Part shown: positions 1-5,881 of the stretch, in pieces
Layout of the letters: each line of letters starts with the position of its first letter
How positions within the stretch are numbered: the stretch's first letter is position 1
Source: Bacteroidota bacterium
Lineage (GTDB): Bacteria; Bacteroidota; Bacteroidia; Bacteroidales; Paludibacteraceae
Length of the DNA stretch: 5,900 nt
Direction: 5' to 3'
Assembly: GCA_022709605.1 (NCBI GenBank)
Contig: JAKLIM010000243.1
Coordinates: 1-5,900 of the forward strand
The notes under the pieces: model-generated
The model's database searches: none
What the model was told of the DNA's origin: nothing
What the model saw: the letters and a program-made list of their open reading frames with translations, nothing else
Made by a program: the position numbers and the translations under genes

Positions 1-830
1 AAGCGATCCATCATGTGCGTGATTCCACCAATTTTCAGGGCTTCGGTAATTACTTCCCAACCGTATTGAACAAGTTTTGAGGCATATCCGGCGTCAATTC
101 CTTTTTCAACCATTTTATTGAACGAAAGAATAGAACCTGTTTGCAATAAACCACAAAGAATAGTTTGCTCGCCCATCAAGTCCGATTTCACTTCAGCCAC
201 AAATGAAGAAAGTAAAACTCCGGCTTTATGACCGCCTGTTCCAACGCAATATGCTTTAGCAATTTCAAGTCCGTCGCCATTTGGGTTATTGTCGCGGTGA
301 ACGGCAATAAGCGTAGGCACGCCAAAACCACGCAGGTATTCGGCACGAACTTCTGAAGCCGGCGATTTAGGAGCAATCATTACAACGGTAATGTCTTTAC
401 GAATTTGCATGCCTTCTTCCACAATATTGAAACCGTGCGAATATGACAAACAAGCACCTTGTTTCATTAAAGGAACGACATTGTTTACCACGCCGGTGTG
501 TTGTTTATCGGGAGCAAGGTTCGAAACCAAATCGGCCGTCGGAATTAATTCTTCGAAAGTTCCAACTTCAAAACCGTTTTCGGTAGCTTTTTTCCACGAT
601 TCACGCTTCTGTTCAATAGCTTCCTTGCGCAATGCATAAGCCACATTCAAACCGCTGTCGCGCATGTTTTGTCCCTGAGCAAGACCTTGTGCACCACAAC
701 CAATGATGACAATTTTTTTGCCGATTAATTTTTTTACTCCATCAGCAAATTCGCTGCTCTCCATAAAATCACATTTTCCCAACTCCTGCACTTTGAGGCG
801 ATGAGGAAGTGAACTGAAATAATTAGCCAT
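1..830 (-). CDS. ilvC: Ketol-acid reductoisomerase, class II (long) form, 3' end cut by window
   Basis: Catalyses the Mg2+- and NADPH-dependent isomerisation and reduction of 2-acetolactate and 2-aceto-2-hydroxybutyrate to the dihydroxy acids used by IlvD; cytosolic. The reading frame opens with ATG at 830-828 and stays open for 276 codons to the window edge. My translation begins MANYFSSLPHRLKVQELGKC and aligns without gaps to the remembered E. coli IlvC N-terminus. Visible residues are the Rossmann motif GCGAQGLAQG (about 44-53), NADPH 2'-phosphate contacts R68, R76 and S78, catalytic H132 in SYSHGFN, and Mg2+ ligands D217 and E221 in KSDLMGEQ. All fall at the E. coli numbering. The piece covers the whole N-terminal domain and the start of the knotted C-terminal domain; the family is about 490 residues, so roughly 215 are missing. 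It lies 51 nt after the thioesterase gene, probably in the same transcript. The upstream stretch is AT-rich without a Shine-Dalgarno site, usual for Bacteroidota. Confidence 0.97.
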   Translation of the reverse strand, partial: MANYFSSLPHRLKVQELGKCDFMESSEFADGVKKLIGKKIVIIGCGAQGLAQGQNMRDSGLNVAYALRKEAIEQKRESWKKATENGFEVGTFEELIPTADLVSNLAPDKQHTGVVNNVVPLMKQGACLSYSHGFNIVEEGMQIRKDITVVMIAPKSPASEVRAEYLRGFGVPTLIAVHRDNNPNGDGLEIAKAYCVGTGGHKAGVLLSSFVAEVKSDLMGEQTILCGLLQTGSILSFNKMVEKGIDAGYASKLVQYGWEVITEALKIGGITHMMDR

Positions 831-881
831 TTTTATATTTAATTTATAGTTGTTTTTGTGTCATTAAAAAGCTGAAAATCT
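831..881. other. AT-rich spacer between thioesterase gene and ilvC
   Basis: This 51-nt gap is very AT-rich. I see no hairpin followed by a T-tract, no Shine-Dalgarno site before ilvC, and no clear Bacteroidota-type promoter (TTTG, then TAnnTTTG). It is most simply an untranslated spacer inside the operon. A weak internal promoter cannot be excluded by eye. Confidence 0.6.
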
Positions 882-1643
882 TCAACTCATAACTATTCTT
901 GCCTTACAGGCAGTTGCACCATTTTTACGTATTTCAAAGCGAAAATCGTTCTTTTCTATTTCGTTTGCAAAGATACTTACTTCTTCACCAAAAACTATTT
1001 CGTTCAGAAAATTTATTTCAAAACGAATGATCTTTTTCTTTTGATATGTTTCAAGATCAAAACAATTGCTGATCCACTCTACATAGCGCATACTATTTGT
1101 ATGACCGTTGATATCGATGTGGCTGTATTTCACTTTGAAGGTCTCTATCAAGCCACTTTCAACAGAAGCGAGTTTTATCGGTTTTTGCATTTCCACCGAT
1201 TCACCCGTGGCAAAATGATGAATTCCATCAAGCAATATCAAATCCTGTGCTCGTCTGGTTTGCCTATTTATCATTGCCCAATTAGAAACAGCTTGTCCAA
1301 TTATAACATTTTCAGCATTTCTAATCCTGAAATTACGGGTTGTACTTGCTCTTCCAACTTCTTCCACCCAGGTTTCGACTTCAATTTTTTGATATTGCAG
1401 CGGAAAATCCTTCATTTCAACAGCCAGCCGAAGCAAAACCCATGAACAATCATTTTTATTCAAATCGCGTATGCCAAAACCATTTTCGTCGGCATTATAA
1501 CCGGCAGTGGTTAGTAAAATATTAGTCAATGCAGCCAATGTAACCTGATATTGAAAATCAACATCCTGGGGTTGAATCTGAAATGAATATACTTTTTTCA
1601 CCTTAAATTGCGGAGTTCCGGATTGACTGAATTTATTACTCAA
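882..1643 (-). CDS. Acyl-ACP thioesterase (FatA/FatB-like double hotdog), TTG start
   Basis: Predicted to hydrolyse acyl-ACP to free fatty acid and ACP in the cytosol; chain-length or branch specificity cannot be read from the sequence. The 253 residues suit the bacterial acyl-ACP thioesterase family (PF01643 type), two hotdog folds in tandem. The first spans about residues 15-135, with W69 and the WVEEVGRASTTRNF and SNWAMINRQTRR segments; the second spans about 165-250. The second holds the catalytic signature D177-I-N179-G-H181-T-N183, followed by RYVEW. E215 in NFLNEIVFGEE aligns with the catalytic Glu of plant FatB, while the neighbouring Cys of the plant enzymes is Ile216 here. The frame is closed by a stop at 1652-1650, so TTG at 1643-1641 is the only start giving a complete N-terminus. 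GTG at 1601 would remove 14 residues, and the next Met is residue 77. The start overlaps the end of ilvN by 8 nt, implying translational coupling. From memory, Bacteroides thetaiotaomicron carries a homologue of known structure beside its ilv genes. Confidence 0.9.
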   Translation of the reverse strand: MSNKFSQSGTPQFKVKKVYSFQIQPQDVDFQYQVTLAALTNILLTTAGYNADENGFGIRDLNKNDCSWVLLRLAVEMKDFPLQYQKIEVETWVEEVGRASTTRNFRIRNAENVIIGQAVSNWAMINRQTRRAQDLILLDGIHHFATGESVEMQKPIKLASVESGLIETFKVKYSHIDINGHTNSMRYVEWISNCFDLETYQKKKIIRFEINFLNEIVFGEEVSIFANEIEKNDFRFEIRKNGATACKARIVMS

Positions 1644-2172
1644 ACTTTTTCAAACTGTCCAACATATCGCTCAAACGTTCCACTTTCGATTTTGTAATGG
1701 CTACACGTCCTGAGCGGATAAACTGCAAAACACCAACTGTATCACTTAGCTCTTCGAACATTTGTTGAGTTTCGGCATAATGACCCGCCTTTTGTAAAAC
1801 CACAAAATCGCTGTTCATTTCAAGTATACGGACATGATATTTGCGGATAAGTTCCTCTACAGAGCCTTGTTGAAGCAATTTTTCAGTTGCAATTTTATAA
1901 AGTGCAATTTCCTGATGTACCAAATCATCATCTGTATTGTAATATGCTTTCAGAATATCAACGCGTTTGTCAATTTGTTTCACTACTTTTTCGACCACAT
2001 CCGGCGTTGTAAAAACAGTGATTGTAAATTTATGAATTCCTTTCAATGCAGAAGGTGATACCGAAAGCGTTTCGATATTCAATGCCCTACGGGTAAAAAT
2101 AATGGTGATTTGACCTAACAACCCAACAGTATTTTCCGAAAAAACGGTTATTGTATATAATGTATTTTCCAT
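1636..2172 (-). CDS. ilvN: Acetolactate synthase small (regulatory) subunit
   Basis: Regulatory subunit of acetohydroxyacid synthase. It binds the IlvB catalytic subunit, raises its activity and confers feedback inhibition by valine. The N-terminal ACT domain spans about residues 3-75, with the signature SENTVGLLGQITIIFTRRAL then NIETLSVSPS. N14, G17 and N32 align with E. coli IlvH N11, G14 and N29, which line the valine pocket, so the valine site looks intact (inference). E. coli Ser17, another site of valine-resistant mutations, corresponds to Gly20. Residues about 83-165 match the C-terminal small-subunit domain, with HQEIALYKIAT and RSGRVAITKS. At 178 residues it is slightly longer than E. 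coli IlvH (about 163) and has no frameshift. ATG at 2172-2170 lies 3 nt after the ilvB stop and follows an AGGAG site. The stop at 1638-1636 lies inside the start of the thioesterase gene. ilvN and ilvH are the same functional class; the symbol follows adjacency to ilvB. Confidence 0.95.
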   Translation of the reverse strand: MENTLYTITVFSENTVGLLGQITIIFTRRALNIETLSVSPSALKGIHKFTITVFTTPDVVEKVVKQIDKRVDILKAYYNTDDDLVHQEIALYKIATEKLLQQGSVEELIRKYHVRILEMNSDFVVLQKAGHYAETQQMFEELSDTVGVLQFIRSGRVAITKSKVERLSDMLDSLKKFE

Positions 2173-2175
2173 GAT

Positions 2176-3864
2176 TTATTCTCCTAATAATATATTCGTT
2201 ACACTTCCTCCCGTAGGAATCATTGGATAAACCATACCTTTCATTTCTACATTTGCGACCAATAGATAAGGTTTATCGTCTTTTAGCATATCAGCAATGG
2301 CACCATCAAGATCGGCACGTTCCGAAATTTCAGAGCCATCAATACCGTAAGCTTTTGCAATGGCGATAAAATCCGGATTTTTCATTTTAGTAAATGAATA
2401 TCTTTCTTCGAAAAACATTTCCTGCCATTGGCGAACCATTCCAAGGAAATGATTATTGAGGATAATCATTTTCACACCAATTTGCTCCTGCATAATAGTT
2501 CCGAGTTCCTGAATTGTCATCTGAAAACCGCCATCGCCCGAATACATCAAAACTGTTCTTTCCGGTGCTCCCATTTTGGCTCCCATAGCAGCCGGAAGTC
2601 CGAATCCCATGGTTCCCAATCCGCCCGAAGTTATTAAACTGCGGGTTTGAGTGTAGTTTGAGTAACGTGCAGCCATCATTTGGTTTTGACCTACGTCGGT
2701 TACAACAACTGCTTTATTATCTGTGGCTTCTGAAATTTTATGAATTACTTCACCCATAGTAAGTTCGCCCGATGTAGGATATACTTCGCGTTGAATAACT
2801 TTTTCGAATTCCTGATCGTCGAACACTTTGAATGATTCGATCCATTCGGTATGTTTAGCAGGATTTAATTTTGCAGTCAATGCCGGTAAAGTATCTTTTG
2901 CTGATCCCAAAACCGGAGCGACTACTTTTACATTTTTATTTATCTCAGCAATATCTATATCTAAATGTATAATTTTTGCTTGTTTCGCATAAGTATTTAA
3001 ATCGCCGGTTACACGGTCGTCGAAACGCATACCAATGGCAATCAGCACATCACATTCGTTGGTTTTCATGTTTGGCGAAACATTTCCATGCATCCCCAGA
3101 AAACCTTTATTCAACCGGAAATCGTAAGACATAGCCGATGCGCCAAGTAATGTCCAGGCTGCAGGAATGTCCGCTTTTTCGAGGAATTCTTTCAATTCAG
3201 CTTCTGCATTTGAAAGCACCACACCCTGTCCAACCAAGGCATAAGGTTTTTTGGCTGAATTGATAAGTTTTACCGCTTCGTCAATTTGGGTTGTATTTAC
3301 TTCAGGCACAGGTATATAACTGCGAATATAAGTGCAAGGCTTGTATTCGTATTCAAACCACTGAAACTGTGCATTTTTGGCAATATCCAACACGACAGGA
3401 CCCGGACGACCGCTTCGTGCAATATAAAAAGCCCGCGCTACAGCCCATGGAATATCTTCGGCACGGCGAATTTGGTATGCCCACTTAGTAATGGGTTGCG
3501 AAATTCCAACCACATCAATTTCCTGAAAGGCATCAGTTCCAAGCAGTGCTGCTCCAACCTGACCTGTAATTACTATCAATGGCGTACTGTCAAGCATAGC
3601 ATCGGCAATACCGGTTATTGCATTTGTAGCTGCAGGTCCGGAAGTTACCAGACAGACACCTACTTTTCCTGAAACACGTGCGTAACCTTGCGCTGCGTGA
3701 GTTGCACCCTGCTCGTGACGGGTGAGAATATGATTTACTTTATCATCGTAATCGTAAAGTGCATCGAATGTGGGCATAATGGCACCACCAGGATATCCGA
3801 AGATAGTATCAACTCCTTCGTGTATCATCGATTCAATTAATGCTTTTGCTCCTGTTATTTTCAT
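2176..3864 (-). CDS. ilvB: Acetolactate synthase large (catalytic) subunit
   Basis: Thiamine-diphosphate- and FAD-dependent enzyme condensing two pyruvates to 2-acetolactate, or pyruvate with 2-oxobutyrate to 2-aceto-2-hydroxybutyrate: the first common and committed step. The 562 residues match the usual length. The N-terminal TPP-enzyme domain (about 1-165) contains FGYPGGAIMP and catalytic Glu51 in RHEQGATHAAQGYAR. The central FAD-associated domain (about 190-330) contains GMRFDDRVTG (278-287). The C-terminal TPP-binding domain (about 375-540) has the diphosphate/Mg2+ motif from GDG at 443-445 to NN at 470-471, then GMVRQW with W480 at the substrate channel. Two departures from the common pattern are G104 where plant and E. 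coli IlvB enzymes have Pro (GQVPxxxxGTDAFQE), and AKN at 162-164 where PKD is usual. E. coli IlvI also lacks the Pro, and I take both as lineage variants. ATG at 3864-3862 begins the family's usual N-terminus. An 89-nt repeat-rich gap separates it from ilvD. Confidence 0.97.
   Translation of the reverse strand: MKITGAKALIESMIHEGVDTIFGYPGGAIMPTFDALYDYDDKVNHILTRHEQGATHAAQGYARVSGKVGVCLVTSGPAATNAITGIADAMLDSTPLIVITGQVGAALLGTDAFQEIDVVGISQPITKWAYQIRRAEDIPWAVARAFYIARSGRPGPVVLDIAKNAQFQWFEYEYKPCTYIRSYIPVPEVNTTQIDEAVKLINSAKKPYALVGQGVVLSNAEAELKEFLEKADIPAAWTLLGASAMSYDFRLNKGFLGMHGNVSPNMKTNECDVLIAIGMRFDDRVTGDLNTYAKQAKIIHLDIDIAEINKNVKVVAPVLGSAKDTLPALTAKLNPAKHTEWIESFKVFDDQEFEKVIQREVYPTSGELTMGEVIHKISEATDNKAVVVTDVGQNQMMAARYSNYTQTRSLITSGGLGTMGFGLPAAMGAKMGAPERTVLMYSGDGGFQMTIQELGTIMQEQIGVKMIILNNHFLGMVRQWQEMFFEERYSFTKMKNPDFIAIAKAYGIDGSEISERADLDGAIADMLKDDKPYLLVANVEMKGMVYPMIPTGGSVTNILLGE
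2181..2185 (-). promoter_or_regulatory. Shine-Dalgarno site for ilvN inside the end of ilvB
   Basis: On the minus strand this reads AGGAG, 8 nt before the ATG of ilvN. It is formed by the codons for the final Leu-Gly-Glu of IlvB. It is the best Shine-Dalgarno match before any start in the window and supports both the ilvN start and close coupling of IlvB and IlvN synthesis. Bacteroidota generally depend little on such sites, so its importance is inferred. Confidence 0.65.
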
Positions 3865-3876
3865 GTTTTATATTTT

Positions 3877-3907
3877 GACTACGGACGGCGGTCGATAGAC
3901 AACAGTC
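3877..3907. repeat. Degenerate 7-nt tandem repeat before ilvB
   Basis: Read on the plus strand the units are GACTACG, GACGGCG, GTCGATA and GACAACA, then a partial GTC: a G(A/T)C core every 7 nt. On the mRNA strand the same stretch is four NNNNG(T/A)C heptads ending 12 nt before the ilvB start codon. It is more GC-rich than its surroundings. From memory, similar degenerate heptad strings occur between genes in Bacteroidota; no function is assigned. Confidence 0.6.
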
Positions 3908-3915
3908 CTTTTTTT

Positions 3916-3950
3916 AAAAATTGTAAATTGTAAATCTAAAAATTGTAAAT
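3916..3950. repeat. ATTGTAAAT direct repeats after ilvD
   Basis: Three copies of ATTGTAAAT begin at 3920, 3927 and 3942; the first two overlap by two bases. The longer unit AAAAATTGTAAAT occurs twice, at 3916-3928 and 3938-3950, exactly 22 nt apart. The block starts 3 nt beyond the ilvD stop codon. The 7-nt spacing of the first two copies matches the period of the neighbouring GC-richer repeat, although the sequence differs. It is AT-rich and could arise by slippage or be a protein-binding array; the sequence does not decide. Confidence 0.65.
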
Positions 3951-3953
3951 TTC

Positions 3954-5780
3954 TTAGTCAATCATTCTTACAGCCCCTTTATCGGCAGAACTCACCATCG
4001 ACGCATAAGCTCTGAGGGCTTTGGAGACGACTCGGTTTCTGTCTTTCGGTTTGAAGGCATCCTTACCGCGTGCCAATTCTACTTCGCGGCGGGCATTCAG
4101 TTCTTCGTCACTTAGTTTTACATTTATCGAACGGTTTGGAATATCAATTTCAATAATATCTCCATCCTTAATCAGTCCAATATTTCCTCCCGAAGCAGCT
4201 TCCGGCGAAATATGTCCGATCGATAAACCGGAAGTACCACCTGAAAAACGACCATCGGTAATTAAAGCACATTCTTTTCCTAAATGTTTTGATTTAATGT
4301 ATGATGTTGGATAAAGCATTTCCTGCATTCCGGGTCCGCCTTTTGGACCTTCGTGAGTAATTACCACCACATCGCCCGAAACAACACTTCCGTTCAAAAT
4401 TCCGGTACAAGCTGTGTCCTGCGAAGTAAAAACCCTGGCAGGTCCGCTGAACTTCCAGATACTTTCGTCAACACCGGCGGTTTTAATAACACATCCATCC
4501 TGTGCAATGTTTCCTTTAAGAATGCCTAAACCACCATCTTTTGTGTAAGCGTGTGCCATATCGCGGATGCAACCTTCGGCTCTATCGCTATCAAGTTCCT
4601 TGTATTGAGCAGTTTGCGAACCCATAACAAGATTAAATTTCCGTCCCGGTGCACTTTTATAAATGGCTTCAATTTCTGAAGAAAGACCGGCAGATGTAAT
4701 ATCATATTTTTCCAAAGCTTCACCTAAAGTATAACCATCAACACGATGAACAGAAGGATTAAGCAACCCGCCTTTATTTAATTCAGCCAAAATTCCAAGA
4801 ATTCCACCGGCACGATTCACATCTTCAATATGATATTTTGGCGAATTTGGTGCAACTTTACACAAGCAAGGTGTTTTGCGCGAAAGTTGATCCATATCGT
4901 CCATTGTAAATTCAACTTCTGCTTCGTGCGCAATTCCAAGTATGTGTAAAACTGTATTTGTTGAACCTCCCATGGCTATGTCGAGCGTCATTGCATTCAT
5001 AAATGCTTCGCGGGTGGCAATAGAACGAGGTAGAACGGTTTCGTCACCGTCGCGGTAATATTTATACGAATTCTCAACAATCAATTTGGCAGCATCCATA
5101 AACAATTGCATGCGGTTGGCATGAGTTGCTACAATGGTACCATTTCCGGGAAGAGCTAAACCTATGGCTTCGTTGAGGCAGTTCATTGAATTTGCAGTAA
5201 ACATTCCTGAACACGATCCACAGGTTGGACAAGCTGCATTTTCAACTTTAGTAATTTCTTCGTCTGAAATGCTATCGTCAGCTGCCTGAACCATGGCATC
5301 AACGAGGTCGAGATGTTTTCCATCCAATTCGCCGGCTTCCATAGGTCCTCCCGACACAAAAACGGTAGGGATATTAAGTCTCATGGCTGCCATTAACATT
5401 CCGGGTGTAATTTTATCACAATTGCTGATACAAACCATGGCATCGGCTTTGTGTGCATTAACCATATATTCAACGCTATCGGCAATCAAATCGCGTGAAG
5501 GAAGTGAATACAACATTCCATCGTGTCCCATGGCAATGCCATCATCGATGGCTATGGTATTAAATTCGGCAGCAAAGCAACCGAGTTTTTCAATTTCAGC
5601 TTTTACTTTTTGACCAATTTCGTGTAAATGTACGTGGCCAGGCACAAACTGTGTAAATGAATTTACAATGGCAATCAACGGTTTGCCCATTTGTTCATTG
5701 GTCATGCCATTTGCTTTCCATAATGCCCTTGCTCCGGCCATTCGGCGACCACCTGTGCTTGATTTGCTTCTTAATTCCAT
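3954..5780 (-). CDS. ilvD: Dihydroxy-acid dehydratase, E. coli type
   Basis: Iron-sulfur enzyme that dehydrates 2,3-dihydroxyisovalerate and 2,3-dihydroxy-3-methylvalerate to the 2-oxo acids that are aminated to valine and isoleucine; cytosolic. The 608 residues are close to E. coli IlvD (about 616) and collinear with it throughout. Visible motifs are VNSFTQFVPGHVHL (39-52), AIDDGIAMGHDGM (77-89), CISNCDKITPG (117-127), CPTCGSCSGMFTAN (184-197), MGGSTNT (270-276), GPKGGPGMQEM (478-488) and GRFSGGTSGLSIGH (510-523). C121 and C190 are the cluster cysteines shared by the family; K123 is the carbamylated metal-ligand lysine and S513 the proposed catalytic serine. Position 48, a third cluster cysteine in [2Fe-2S] plant and mycobacterial enzymes, is Gly here as in E. 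coli. This suggests the oxygen-labile [4Fe-4S] type (inference). ATG at 5780-5778 gives the standard N-terminus; a weak GAGG lies 9 nt upstream. It is the first ilv gene seen in the cluster. Confidence 0.97.
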   Translation of the reverse strand: MELRSKSSTGGRRMAGARALWKANGMTNEQMGKPLIAIVNSFTQFVPGHVHLHEIGQKVKAEIEKLGCFAAEFNTIAIDDGIAMGHDGMLYSLPSRDLIADSVEYMVNAHKADAMVCISNCDKITPGMLMAAMRLNIPTVFVSGGPMEAGELDGKHLDLVDAMVQAADDSISDEEITKVENAACPTCGSCSGMFTANSMNCLNEAIGLALPGNGTIVATHANRMQLFMDAAKLIVENSYKYYRDGDETVLPRSIATREAFMNAMTLDIAMGGSTNTVLHILGIAHEAEVEFTMDDMDQLSRKTPCLCKVAPNSPKYHIEDVNRAGGILGILAELNKGGLLNPSVHRVDGYTLGEALEKYDITSAGLSSEIEAIYKSAPGRKFNLVMGSQTAQYKELDSDRAEGCIRDMAHAYTKDGGLGILKGNIAQDGCVIKTAGVDESIWKFSGPARVFTSQDTACTGILNGSVVSGDVVVITHEGPKGGPGMQEMLYPTSYIKSKHLGKECALITDGRFSGGTSGLSIGHISPEAASGGNIGLIKDGDIIEIDIPNRSINVKLSDEELNARREVELARGKDAFKPKDRNRVVSKALRAYASMVSSADKGAVRMID

Positions 5781-5796
5781 AATAAATGACCTCTGA

Positions 5797-5812
5797 TCCG
5801 TCAGTTGACGGA
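5797..5812. repeat. Perfect inverted repeat just upstream of ilvD
   Basis: TCCGTCA and TGACGGA are perfect inverted arms of 7 bp separated by GT. The element ends 16 nt before the ilvD ATG, and the weak GAGG site lies between it and the start. It could be an operator for a dimeric regulator, a small hairpin in the 5' untranslated region (the innermost pairs would have to open), or a dispersed palindromic repeat. No T-tract follows on the transcribed strand, so it is not a classical terminator. Confidence 0.6.
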
Positions 5813-5860
5813 GATTATGTTAGTTAGTTTATTTCTTTATTAATACATTTTTTTACCTTA

Positions 5861-5881
5861 CTCCCCTTTAGGGGTTGGGGG
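5861..5881. repeat. C/G-rich palindromic intergenic element
   Basis: An otherwise very AT-rich upstream region contains CTCCCCTTTAGGGG followed by TTGGGGG. CCCCT (5863-5867) and AGGGG (5870-5874) pair as a tight hairpin, and the second G-run could pair with the same C-run instead. I recall closely similar CCCCTTTAGGGG...GGGGG strings repeated between genes in many Bacteroidota genomes, so this is probably a dispersed repeat; that is memory, not a search. Confidence 0.5.

Noticed and set aside
1041..1445. Plus-strand open frame of 134 codons
   Set aside because: It lies wholly antisense to the thioesterase, which has clear family motifs. The translation is Phe/Ser/Cys-rich with no domain, as expected of a shadow frame.
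3286..3672. Plus-strand open frame of 128 codons
   Set aside because: Antisense to the N-terminal half of ilvB. Its Cys/Ser/Asn-rich composition has no recognisable motif.
3891..3920. Intrinsic terminator after ilvD
   Set aside because: On the minus strand the A/T tracts precede the GC-richer part, and no stable stem is followed by a U-run in the direction of transcription.
3916..3950. CRISPR-like array
   Set aside because: The repeats are only 9-13 nt, overlap one another and have no unique spacers of constant length.
3865..3953. Separate promoter for ilvB
   Set aside because: The nearest match to the Bacteroidota -7 box is TAGATTTA (TAnnTTTG expected), with no TTTG at the right distance upstream. 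This is too weak in AT-rich repeats to call.
4526..4723. Minus-strand open frame of 65 codons within ilvD
   Set aside because: It is a shifted frame of ilvD, and the ilvD frame is continuous with family sequence on both sides, so it is not evidence of a frameshift.
5293..5613. Plus-strand open frame of 106 codons (also 4021-4314 and 391-639)
   Set aside because: All lie antisense inside strongly conserved ilv genes and show no domain or upstream signal of their own.
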